Shown here: piece by piece, positions 20,224-31,239 of the stretch
Layout of the letters: the number at the start of each line of letters is the position of its first letter
Position numbering within the stretch: position 1 is the first letter of the stretch
Assembly: GCA_029204225.1 (NCBI GenBank)
Contig: CM055107.1
Coordinates: 47,696,799 to 47,760,798 of the forward strand
Reading direction: 5' to 3'
Source of the DNA: Diphasiastrum complanatum
Lineage: Eukaryota; Streptophyta; Lycopodiopsida; Lycopodiales; Lycopodiaceae
DNA: 64,000 nucleotides
The notes under the pieces: generated by a model
What the model saw: only the letters and a program-made list of their open reading frames with translations
Database searches by the model: none
What the model was told of the DNA's origin: nothing
Program-made: the position numbers and the translations under genes

Positions 20224-23105
20224 CTATTCTTCGAAAACTTCATCATTTTGAATGGTCAATCCTTGTTTTGCCTTCAGTACAGCCACCTTAGGAATCTTAA
20301 TACTTTTTATTTGATGGGGATCTTTCCGAGGTTTCCATCTCCAAAATATGCTTGAAACATTTTCCCATCTCTCGGGATCATTAAGGTTCAATTTTCGTTG
20401 CTTACTGCAACAATCTCGATATCGTTCCTTTTCTGACATGTTTCCTTTAGAACATGGGGCCCACCACTGCACCAATATTTTCATGTAGTTATTGGATCTC
20501 TTATCCGTTTCAACTTGTGATAATGTGACAGCTAACCAAATAGGATATACATCATCTTCTTCATTGCCATTTTCGTCACTTGATGGTGGTCAAATCATAA
20601 CAAAATTCCCTTTATGAACATCTACTTGAGGCCTGAACGCTTCCATTGGTCTGCCATATGCTGGTCCGCAACAATGTTCTTGTTCTTCTATTTCGTTAGG
20701 ATCTGTTTTTGCATCATTTTCAAGAATAGTAGAATCTCTCCAGCGAGTATTCGGCCAAAAACCATCTTGTAACTCCTTGTATTGTTTGCTCTCCGTATTC
20801 ATAAGATCGTGAATTTGTCTCCTGTAGGTAATCACCGGTGTGATGAACATCGTAAATTCGAGTGGGTTCAATGGATTTTGAAGATGTCCCTCCCAGTATT
20901 TCAAGTACCTATGAATTCCGCCATTGATTATGTCTCTATCTTTGAGAAAAGAAAACAATGGTAGTGCTTTAGGACTTCCAGTTGGCAGAAGAGAACGCCC
21001 ATTTTCATCAACCTTCCATATTTGAATGCCTTCCCGAGGAATCCACTCATTTGCATTTGGATGCATCATGTACTGCATGATTGGAATGCCATCTTTCACA
21101 AAGAAATGGAATTGCAATGGCTTCGAGTGGACCACAAGTCTTTGTTCTTTATCACAAAGAAAACCTTCAATAAATGACTTAAAATCAGACACTTCTTGGA
21201 CCAAATAAGGCACTGGATGTTTTTTTGTGCAATTTCACAATTGAACCAATTGTGAAATTTGGACCACTTGGCCAAAAGCTTGTAGCAAAATGACCATAAA
21301 CATTACCTCCATGGCCGTGTGTTAGCATACCAGTGAGTGACACAGGTAATTGAAAAATTCTATTCAAGGACTTGGGAGTTGGTTGTATTCATGGAAGACT
21401 TGTCTTATTTTGATCCATTTTGTCATGAATCATGCACATGTAATGCTCTGGTTCTCTTTCCGGCTTCAATCTCCACGCATAGTACAAGTTTTTGCAAGTC
21501 ATTTGTTCAAGCATGTGTCTCTTTCTTTCTTTGAATAATTTATTTCTCTCAGTCTCCACCTTGGTAGATTCGAGTTGCAGCTTAATATTTGTGCAAGTGT
21601 CACATTTAGAGAATGTGCTAGTTTGTGACAAACTCACATGCTTATAATGTATCCTCCAATACCGGCTAAATGTAGAAGGCGATATGGATTTGAAGACCAT
21701 ATTTTGTAGTTTATCATTGACCTCTCTCAATATATCTTGTTGTTTGCAAATAGCAAGAATTACAAGTTGAATATGTCTTTCTCCCGTCTTTGTAGTTCTA
21801 TTTTTGTGAGGCATTTGCTCAGCATTGTTTTCCACAAATGCATCTATTATAACCAAGGCCATTTCAACATGTTTCCAAGCTCATCCAATAATTTGTGCAT
21901 TGCCATGTATTGACTTTCTAGACCCTTCATTGTAGGATGTCTTGTACCTATAAAATGAAGCTTTTGGCAATCCATGGATTTTGTACCACACTACACTACA
22001 AATTGGATCTCTTTGAAAGATCATGTATGCGCATCTTGAACCACTTACATTATGTGTAGTTTGTAACATGTCATACACATATGTCACCCTGTTTTCAAAA
22101 CTTTGGCCCCAAAATTGTTTTCGTGCATCGTGAATCTTGTCACGACTCATAAGTTGACAACATTGTTGCTTGCAACAATCTATGGATGCCACTTTTTGAA
22201 TTGCTTCCAATGAGCACTTGGCTTCTCTCTTTTTCCCCCTTGAACAGCTTGAAGTTTTTGCTTTTCTATGAATCATGTTATATGGCCTTTTTATTCCGTT
22301 GAGTAACGTTTCTCTGACCATTAGAAAGGTAGCGTTTAACTCTTCACTACTATGCTCATCATCATTTAAGAAGTTGGATTTTGTTGTTTCTGAACCCCTC
22401 AATCTTGATTCATTCATTAAAGTGACTTGATCAATTGGCCATTTTAGCAAGTCTGACTTCTCATTCATTGTGCTAATATCAGCATGCCCAAACCATTTTG
22501 TTATAGTAATTCCCACGTGGTCATCACCAAGTTCCTCAAAGTCAATTGCCTCATACGAGAATACAAGCAAAATGTACCCTTCTCCAGGGCAATTTCACAA
22601 CCTGCATTGAAATCTTTTACCTTCTTGTCAATCCAATCTTGACGTGTAAGTTTTTTTGCCTTGTTTTGAATCAATGCTTCTCCAATGATCTCCTCACTTG
22701 GATCTTCAATAGCATCATCATCCACGTTGGCATTTGTTTGTACTCTCGTCGAATTGTTCAATGTGTCATTATCTTTGACTTTCACATCTTGAATACGCCA
22801 AATCACAAAACTGTCAATGCTTCATCCAAAGTATCGGCATCCATTGTAGGAACAGGCAATAGCTTTTCTTTCCGAGTGGCTGCATGAACAATGATTGAGC
22901 ATCTTCCGATACCAATCTATTTTCCATGACAAGTTGCATTTGGATCCAATGAAAATATATCACCAAGTCCACATTCTTTTGTGTTTATTGTAAGCAACAC
23001 TGACATTCCCACTTTTAAGTTATATACAACGCTTGTAAAAGTAAAGACATTCTCTTGTAAAAAATTTTCATTAAATAACAATTTGAGCATGCCAACATCT
23101 ATCAC
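20224..23105 (-). pseudogene. Relic of a DUF7869-like putative transposase
   Basis: Consecutive minus-strand segments form one decayed gene of about 900 codons, read from 23105 down to 20224. The order is: an N-terminal part with CGLGDIFSLDPNATCHG (23105-22917), an acidic linker (22806-22501), a Cys-rich block with CCKQQCCQL (22570-21881), a zinc-type KCDTCTNIKLQLE followed by a Lys/Glu-rich helix and MIHDKMDQNKTSLP (21862-21389), then LPVSLTGMLTHGHGG (about 21340) and a C-terminal region (21213-20590). The CxxC, the D in DKMDQ-KT and the HGHG line recall the DUF7869 family, thought to be DDE-type transposases. Several frame breaks exist, and the stop at 21389-21391 is TGA. No terminal inverted repeats were found. 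Confidence 0.6.
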
Positions 23106-24739
23106 TAAATTTTCATAGTTGAAGATTCATTTACAACTACAACATTCATGATCTAGGTTCACAAAGATAATCTTTTTATGGGGCAAGATAGTGAAATTTT
23201 TCAATAGTAGAACTCATTTTGTCATATTTATTATAAGCACCACTGCTATTTCCAATTCCAAATTATAATCAGCTTTTTGTACAAGCATAGACATTCTCTT
23301 AGAACAAATTTCTATAGTACATTAGTTGAGCATGTCATCATCTAGCACTAAAATTTCATAACTGAAGATTTATTTACAATTACTGTTTTTGACGAACTAG
23401 GTTCGCCAAAATATCATTTTTATTGAACCACGATAGTGTTATTCTTTAGTAGTAAAAATCAATTCAATGAACCTAGTTTATCAAAATATGTAATCATCAT
23501 AGATTTATGTAAACCCAAGTTATGCTAGAAAAAAGTTTACAAAGGCAAGATTCTTTTAATCAATCCTAACTCACTAATAACATGAAAAGAAATTCAATCA
23601 TCGAACATCATATGACTTTAGGATGTGCAGGAAAATTGGGGACTTTGTTAATAATTTCATATTTTTTAATGAATATTTGTTACCTTTGATGAAAATAAGT
23701 TGGTCCTTGTTGACTCGTCTACATATGCATTGAGTGCCCAAGTAGCGAACTAAATGAACATGATTAGGATGAATCAAAGAAATGATTTTATATTGAGTTG
23801 GATTTAATGAGGCTTGAAAATTGAGAGTTTATGCTTAGAAGTAGGGAGATACAAAAGTTAGTCTTCGAGAATCAAAATTTTTCGTACTCAGCTTGATGAA
23901 CTAAGTTCATCAAAATATCTCATTGTTTAGGGTTTAGTATGTTTCACACCGAAGCTTTGGTAAGAGATTTTTTAAAAGCAAGATAGGCCCCTTTGAGTAG
24001 TATTCAAAATTTAAAGCTATTTTTTACCAGGAGACCTATAATATATGTTATGAGCATCTTACACATTCTTGTAGATTGAATAAAGAAACTAACTCAAAGA
24101 AACTAAGTGCTTTTTTAATTCATGCGATCTTGAAACTAATGTATTGTACAATCATTGCATACCTTGCTCTGCTTCCATCTGAAGTAATGGCTGGTAACAA
24201 CTTGATGTAGAATATTTGGACAATGATACAACGATTTTAATCCAGTCTAAAGAAAGGTCATAATTTGTTTTGACATTTATGGTATCCAATCCTGAACACA
24301 AAAAATGACACATGGTAATGTTTCTCTAATTCTTAATTTAAAAAAAGAGAGTTTTAAAGAGGCAAACAAGATTCTACATATATTCATCATCGATTCTTGA
24401 ACATAAATTTACTTTTGAGTATCATAACCATTTGCTACTAAAAAAGATGATCATTACGCTGATAGACATTCTTGATTGAGAAAATTCTAAGAAGTCAATC
24501 ACTGATTCAAGTTTTTCTTTCAAAGTCAAGCCTAAAGAGAAAGATTGGTTCCATGAACCAGGTTGATTATGTTCTGAAAAGTAAAATTTGTCGCATAGCT
24601 TACGGTAGTCTATGATTTGAGAAAAAGTTTGGAATGTAATAGTGTTGGACACTCATTGCTAATATTTTATACATCATCTCTTGAGAGATGATGTATTTTA
24701 TAATATTTCATATTCTATAAACATACCATAAACATGGCC
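23106..24739. other. AT-rich DNA, no gene
   Basis: I see no supported coding region. A motif of the form 'gaactaggttcgccaaaatatc' recurs in varied form near 23395, 23470 and 23900, which suggests a degenerate repeat. The rest is AT-rich. Confidence 0.45.
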
Positions 24740-26010
24740 TGTTGGACCAGGAATTGGTCGGAATCAGTTAATGTCGAACAAAAGGTGGCCTTAGGTTTGG
24801 GTGGCAACATTGAGGCAAACCTGTAGAAACAATCTAGGCCTTGAACGGTTACGTGAGAATAGAAAAAATGGCCGTCAAAGTCATGGGCTTGTAGGGCCAA
24901 GAATTGGTCAGAATCAATTGACACATGTTGGAAGGTCGGACATAAGGTGGCTACAGGTTTGTGTGTCTGATACCTACCCAAGGGAGTCTATACTACTCAA
25001 CTCCGACTTTGTTTTTCCGAAAACACACTTTGTGTCAAAAATGACACTATTGGGGCATATTAGATGGAGTAGTTTTCCAACTTCGAGACTATTGATCTAG
25101 TATCGCCAAATAGAGTCAATTTTTCAATGTTTCATTCAGTGGACATTGTCTAGACAAACTTGTTGGAATCATCCATGCATTGAGTAATCATGTACGAACA
25201 GAGAAACGGCCATGCAAATTCCAGACCCAAAAACGGTTTATGAAAAATTAGCTTTTCGGACCGAGAATTGGTCGGAATCAGTTGGTACATGCCAAAACGT
25301 TTGCCATAGGTTCTTGTGTCCGATACAAACTCAATGGATCGTATGCTGCACAATTTCGGCTTCGTTTTCTTGAAAAGAATGTTCATGATGGAAAGGACGC
25401 TATCAGGGCAAAGAAAATGGCCTAGTTTTCCAACTTCTCGAATAATGGTCCAGTATCGATAAACGAGCCAATTTTCTTAGCTGTTTGTTTTAATCAATGG
25501 GCAACGTTGAGGCGAACCCACATAAACAATCTAGGCATTGGACGACTCATCACCAATAGAGTTTCGACAATGTAAAATCTAGACCCAAGAATGGCTTTGG
25601 AAAAAAATAGGCCTTTCAAACCATAAATTGGTCGAAATCAGTTGATACATGTCGGAATGTCAAACAGAAGGTGGCCAAAGGTTCATCTGTCTGATATGAA
25701 CCCATGGGACCCTTTGCTTCTCAGTCCCGACTTCGTTTGTCGAAAATGACACTATCAAGGCATAGGAAATGGACTAGCTTTTGACCTTCACAAATACTGG
25801 TCCAATCTTGCTGAACGGATTGGGTTTTTCTAGGCGTTTGTTTCGGCCAGCAACTAGTCGGACCAAGAATTGGTCGGAATCAATTAATACATGTCAGAAC
25901 GTTGAACGGAAGGTGGCCACAGGTTCGTGTATCTGATGTGAACCCAAGGGACCCTTTGCTACTCAATTCGGCCTCGTTTGTCCAGAAACACCCTTTTAGC
26001 CAAAAAATAT
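24740..26010 (-). repeat. Diverged, inverted block of the 361-bp satellite
   Basis: The phrase 'aattggtcggaatcagtt' and its variants recur at about 24752, 24903, 25263, 25624 and 25867; the main spacings are about 361 bases. Read on the plus strand, the block follows the reverse complement of the 31-36 kb satellite in order. 'GGTCGGAATCAGTT' sits where that has 'GGGTCCGACTTGTC', 'CGACTTCGTTTG' where it has 'CGACGTCGTTTG', 'GGTCCAGTATCGCCAAACGAG' where it has 'GGCCCAGTTTCTCCGAACGAG', and 'GGGCAACGTTGAG' where it has 'GGGCAACGTCGAG'. It is the same family, much older or under less homogenisation. Confidence 0.72.
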
Positions 26011-27741
26011 TCTATTATAGCATATGAAATGGACAGGAAATGGACTAGTATTCCAAATCCAATAACTAGAAGTGTGTAGTAGATTCAACAAGATTGGTCA
26101 TGCATATAAAAGAATAATCTTGCTATGAACATGTACATAAACTTACTTCTGTGTTTGCTAGCTTTTTCCCCAATCTAAATATGAGAATCTCGTAACTCAA
26201 TTAAGTCAACAAGAGTCCTAGTTTTGAAAAGTAAAAAATATAGCTTTAAAATGGAGAGATATATTAATTCTCATGAGTTTTTCAGACTAATTTGTGCTTC
26301 ATACATTAGATTGTTTGTGGGATGTCATAAAGCAATCGAATCATATATTTCAAATGGTTGTTTCATAGTGTGACAAAATAATCTATACACATGTTAACTC
26401 AAAATAAATTTCTCAATGCCATAAACAATAACCTTTGCATGTTTGTAAAAGATTTGACATAAAGTGTAGTATATATAGTGTGATGTATTATGATTTTTCA
26501 ATTACAAACTATCGTATAGAAACTCATAAGTTTGATTGTGTGTTTCTTGATTGTTCATGATTGTTGGATCTAAGTTATTCAATGTAACTCATGTAAAAAA
26601 TATAGCACTTTACCTTCTTACATCATATTGATCTAATGTCATATTTGATGGTTATAGGGATTTAGAATTCAACACATACTTTGAAGGCAATCTCCCATTT
26701 TAAGTGTATAAAGATCTAGTTCAAGCCTATTTGGGTGTTTTATTCTAAAATTGACGATAATGAATTGAAGGTCCTTCAAACCCAAACAAAAAAACAAAGC
26801 ATGAAAGATTGACAGTTTATCCCATGCCTTCAAATACGGTCTTAGATTTGAAGGGCTCTACAAAGGCTAAGGGTAGATGTTTATCCATGTCTCAAACACA
26901 TTTTTTTTTTGTTCTGTGACACCTGATCCAGGCACCTTATTTATCCATGTCACAAATCCATATCTACGAAGCTATATCACAACCGTTATGCATTAAGGCA
27001 TGTACTTCTTTGATTGTTAATCAAAGGAACTATGTCACATGCCAGCATATCGAGAGCTCACTATAAGAAATAGAAGATCACTATGATTTGTTGCGTGTTT
27101 GTACACGCTTGCAATTGGTGTCGTAATTAAAACATCTCATACCAACTCTGACAATCCTAGTCTGCAACAAATTCACTAAAACAGTTCCAAGTACCTAGAA
27201 TACACTAAACCTCGAATATTATGGATAAATGCATTGACTATTGTTTTAATATTTGTCTTCAACTTCGACAGGTTCATATCAATTTCAAATGATTAGAAAA
27301 TTCTTATAATCCCAACGTAGGAAGAGAAAAAAGTGAACTGGAGAGTGCTGAAAAGATCATCAAAGATAAGAGCAAATAGGACCTTGATGGGGGCGGCGGG
27401 GGCAACCAAGACACAACATTTAGAAAGTTTGTAATCTGGTGAACAGTTCATGAGAGTTTGATAAAACCAGTAGCAGGTATCGGATTCAACCACAGTTCAA
27501 AATCATATTCAAAAGAATGTTTCTCTTGATTGGATGATACACAATCTAAAATTCTATTAATGTGTGTAATAGCAAACAAGCAAGTGCCATTTTCTAAAAG
27601 ACTGAGAGTATAACTGAAGGGACAAACTTTCTAAGGTAATGATCGTAAAAGCATAGCACATAGACAAAAAACATATCTAGCAAATGACTGAAAACATAAA
27701 AATGAAGGGCCTGCAATTGTTTGATAGTCACAAAGTCTTAC
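26011..27741. other. AT-rich DNA, no gene seen
   Basis: No ORF, RNA gene or repeat pair is supported. If the exon-like segment at 27742-27911 is real, this would be its downstream intron. A minus-strand open stretch at 27293-27493 has no recognisable features. Confidence 0.4.
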
Positions 27742-27911
27742 TGTATCTGATCTTTATCTCCCGGACATGTTCATCAGAAATTGAGTACAGCATGGTGTAA
27801 TTCTTCATATCAAACACCTTGTATATGTTGCAACCAACCAGCAATTGGTCAAGATCAGTACCAACCAGCAGTGATCTTCTTAAGAGAATCTCAATAGATG
27901 AAACTTTGTAA
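27742..27911 (-). CDS. Candidate host-gene exon, possibly WD40-like
   Basis: On the minus strand a 170-base open segment is bounded by a strong acceptor (TTTGTTGCAG, AG at 27912-27913) and a canonical donor (GTAAGA at 27736-27741). It encodes SSIEILLRRSLLVGTDLDQL, then LVGCNIYKVFDMKNYTMLYS, then ISDEHVREIKIRY. The pattern of a K-V-F/W-D core followed by '-NYTMLYSI' resembles one blade of a WD40-type protein, but the gene cannot be named. No neighbouring exon is identified, as both flanks are repeat-rich. It could be an exon of a gene with very long introns, or an exon carried in a pseudogene. The length of 170 is not a multiple of three, so it would shift the phase. Confidence 0.4.
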
Positions 27912-28017
27912 CTGCAACAAATCCCAAAAACATTCACAGCATTCCAACTGGCATGAAATGGCTCCTAAAAGAAACAAGAAAGCATCTAGCCTCATAGAGC
28001 TACATGTGAGCAGCCTT

Positions 28018-28313
28018 TGGACGGAAACCGGCAAAAGTAGTTCTTTTCGTGTGCCCTAACTGTGCTATCACCAGGACCAATGGTCATTTTGACCAAACGA
28101 TGTTAGAATCATGCCAGGCTAGATCCATCTGGTCAGTATGGGGCCCACGAGCCTTTCCACAGCATTCCGGGCCACTCCGGACAAGTCGGACCCATTCCAG
28201 GTCCCAACTGGTCAAGTGTCCCTGAAGACTTTTTCTGGGCGGAACTTCGGACAGAGGTCTCGGGCTACTTGTTAATCTATTCGGCGTCTCGTCTATCCCC
28301 AGAGGTTCCACCT
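28018..28313 (+). repeat. Solitary 361-bp satellite monomer (partial)
   Basis: About 296 bases match the 31-36 kb array closely, in the same orientation, including 'accaatggtcattttgacc', 'cgagcctttccacagcattc' and 'gacttttctgggcggaac'-type blocks. It lies 3 kb before the array, directly next to a coding-like relic. Confidence 0.9.
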
Positions 28314-28315
28314 TG

Positions 28316-28600
28316 ATCTTGATCTTTTCTTGTTTCTTGGTCAGGATTGGCTGCTTTAGTCTCTTTAGCTTTGTCATCATGAGTGGGGTCAGCTACAATC
28401 ATGTGTTCAGCTTGTGTGGTTGCAGGCTACTCCCTTTCTCCCTCCTCTGAAAGTATTGCCTGTGTCTTCTGGGCATGAGGGGGTGAGGTAACAACTGGAA
28501 CGGATCCTGATGGTGTTTGGGATTGGGTGCTTGTATCCGGTGAGTTTACCGGTGTAGTTACGAATAAAGCCACAATTGATCCAGAGCTAAGCTATGAAAG
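28316..28600 (-). pseudogene. Ser/Thr/Pro-rich coding relic
   Basis: One minus-strand frame reads as a low-complexity linker: TPVNSPDTSTQSQTPSGSVP, a stop (TAG), then HMIVADPTHDDKAKETKAAN and PDQETRKDQDQ, running into the satellite monomer. Such linkers are typical of retrotransposon gag or additional ORFs. No domain allows assignment. Confidence 0.35.
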
Positions 28601-29329
28601 CACCATTGTCTATACTGTATGAACAAAAAAGACATGACAAGGAGTACAAAAGTATCAAGAGACCGAGAAGATCCAAATCGGAAACCCGCACTACTAATTC
28701 CTATTCATACTATTCATATTTGTAGTTTACATGCAGAGGTATGTATAATAGAAAAAATAATATATATTCACATCTTATTTTCATGGAATACCAAGCCAAA
28801 GTCATCTTCGAAGCAAGCCATTTCCAAATTAGAGTATGTTTTGTCTAAAGCAGGCTTACATAAAGGCCATGTGAAAATAAAAAAAAGATGATAAGTTTTC
28901 AAGTAAATCAGTCAAAATTTCATGCAAACTGAGAAGTGGAAGATTCCAAGCTCGTAGATTTTAATCAATTTATTCTAGAAAATAATCCTAAATTCAATAC
29001 CTAGTTTGAAAAAATATAATACATACAACTTAAGTTTGAGAAATGACGTTCTTCTCGGCTACTCAAAGCAAAAGTTTGAAAAAAGCTTGACAACATATTA
29101 AAATATTTAAAAAAGATAAATTTTCAAACACTTATGTGCAAATGATATAAAAAACAGCTAGTAAATTTGTTGATGTAGTTCAAAGTGCATGGAGAACAAA
29201 TCACATAACACATTCTATGGTAAGGATTTAGGTGCAGCACCATTGTAGGCAAATTTGTGCAACCGCAAATTAAATATTTATGGTATTGATTCATATATTG
29301 CTTTTATGAAATGCAACACATGCCTCTCC
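28601..29329. other. No gene seen
   Basis: AT-rich DNA. A plus-strand ORF at 28619-28891 has no family features and composition like its flanks, so it is not called. Confidence 0.4.
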
Positions 29330-29960
29330 TCTCCACTTCTAGTTCATCTGTCATTGAGAAGCTCAATGGAGGTAACTACCATCTTTAGAAATTCAAGAGA
29401 AAGGAAGTACTACTTGCAAAAGAACAAATGGGACATCGTTGAAGGCACTGAGATCAAACTAGAGGTCGATGCAACTAACATCACCAAATGGGGACATAGG
29501 GATGGAAAGGTTCTTGGCATAATCACTCTCAATATCAAGGACTCTCAGATCAGCCATATCAGATAAGCCCAGACTGCTAACTCTCAGATTAGCCATATCA
29601 GATAAGCCCATGTTGCCAAGCATGCTTGGGACATCCTAGCTACTCTCTAAGATGTTACGTCCAAACTCTATTTGAGGAAAAAAAATTTCACCATCAAATT
29701 TTTTGAAGCTAACTCTATTTTGACCCATCTTGATACCTTCAAGAATCTTATGGAGCAAATGACTACCATTGGATCAATCAATGAAGATATCGATGCCATG
29801 ACTATGTTATCTAGTTTACCACAAGCATATGATAATTGGACACACACAACAAGGCCTCACTCTTACTAGAGCGATCTTTATGCTACTTCAAGAGGAGATT
29901 AGAAGAAGTGGATCATCCTCAAAAAGTACAGATGGAAGATATTTGTGAAGTTAGAACAAA
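29330..29960 (+). pseudogene. Ty1/copia gag (UBN2-type) remnant
   Basis: The translation matches a copia Gag domain: HRDGKVLGIITLNIKDSQISHI, AKHAWDILATL, KLYLRKKNFTIKFFEANSIL, THLDTFKNLMEQMTTIGSIN and MLSSLPQAYDNW. Stops and one frame change interrupt it. A 38-bp tandem duplication at 29543-29607 repeats the DSQISHIR-coding stretch. It belongs to a different copia family from copia-A and copia-B. No zinc knuckle, LTR or pol follows. Confidence 0.8.
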
Positions 29961-30645
29961 AGCAACCAACAGCCAACATTGAATTCAGAACATTCATCAT
30001 CTAAACCAAAACAATAGCTATTTTGCAAATACTATAAAAGGACTAGTCATCTCATCAAGGATCATAAAACACTCAAGTACAACAATGAGAAGAAGAAGCA
30101 GTTCCACCAACAAGCCAATGGTGCAATCACCAGTCAAACAACTCAATGGTGCACAATAAGACAGATTCAAGAACGCAAATAGCACTACTAGTGTAACAAA
30201 GCACAGAACACACAACATTGGGGACTCTCGGAGAGCCCAAGCCCTCGTACAACTCTTCTGTATTGAATAATAGAACCACAGTACAAAGGGGCAACTCTGC
30301 TGCCCATATATGAAAAATAGATGAAGCTTCTATACTACATGTATGTATCATGCCAAGAACCAGACAATAGGTCCTCGTTCAAGAACCTCTGCACTTGGAG
30401 TGTAGACAATTTGCCAAGAACCTCTTGTCTGCAGACATGGGAGGAATAATAAGGACATCTTATCTGTAAATATAGAATGGTGAAGCGATGCATTTTAATA
30501 GAAATGAGTAGTTACTATGAAGAGCTGTGGGTCCCAAAATGACACGAGTCTTTCAAACATCGTCACCTCATCTCTCTCATTCTATGTATGGGCAACATGC
30601 CCAAATTCTCAACATTAATACACTATGTACTTATACAAACTATGT

Positions 30646-30646
<1 letters not shown>
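29961..30646. other. No gene seen
   Basis: Sequence between the copia gag remnant and the microsatellite. Short open stretches lack any feature worth calling. Confidence 0.4.

Positions 30647-30733
<87 letters not shown>
30647..30733 (+). repeat. (CT)n microsatellite
   Basis: About 43 uninterrupted CT units. Open frames crossing it give only Ser-Leu repeats and are not genes. Confidence 0.97.
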
Positions 30734-30736
<3 letters not shown>

Positions 30737-31089
30737 TTGTTCTCTCAGATCTTTTTATTTCTTTTGAAATTAATCCAATATGGTGTGGCTGCTAGGATTT
30801 CAGCTCGGGTCTCTTAATTGATTTGAGGCGTTGCAATTTTCTCTACACTCGATTCTGTCCTCTATACTTGTCTTAAAGCAATTCATAAGATACCGTTTTT
30901 GCAATGATTTTAGTGCCAAGTCAATAAAATTTCCACATTGTGGAATACATATTGAATTAGTATTAAGAGTCAAAGCTTATTGTTAAGTGCTTTTTTCACA
31001 CTTATTCAACTCACTTCAAATTAAATTATATTTCCTTCAAATATTCCATATTGGTACTCTCTAGTTTGCAATAGTGTTCCTTCACTTTA

Positions 31090-31125
31090 CATGGGTGACC
31101 TCCCGGAAGTCAGGGTGCCGCACCC
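31090..31125 (+). ncRNA. 5S rRNA-like 3' end fragment
   Basis: The sequence ATGGGTGACCTCCCGG at 31091-31106 is identical to the conserved 3' part of plant 5S rRNA, which includes promoter box C. It is followed by AAGTC and, after a few changes, by a GCACCC end and a T-rich stretch. The 5' two thirds of the 5S gene is absent. It lies about 150 bases before the satellite array. It may be a relic of a 5S unit, a 5S-derived SINE or a Cassandra-type element. Confidence 0.6.
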
Positions 31126-31239
31126 TCTACCACTTTTCTTTTCCAACGACCCCATGACATGTTTTCCATTAACACCGCCGCACCTTTCCCGCCCATGACC
31201 TCCTCTTTTTCAAGGCAATGATTTGGGCGAAGTTGTTGA

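Noticed and set aside
28619-28891. 90-codon plus-strand ORF
   Set aside because: AT-rich, no motif, no splice or promoter context; chance ORF.
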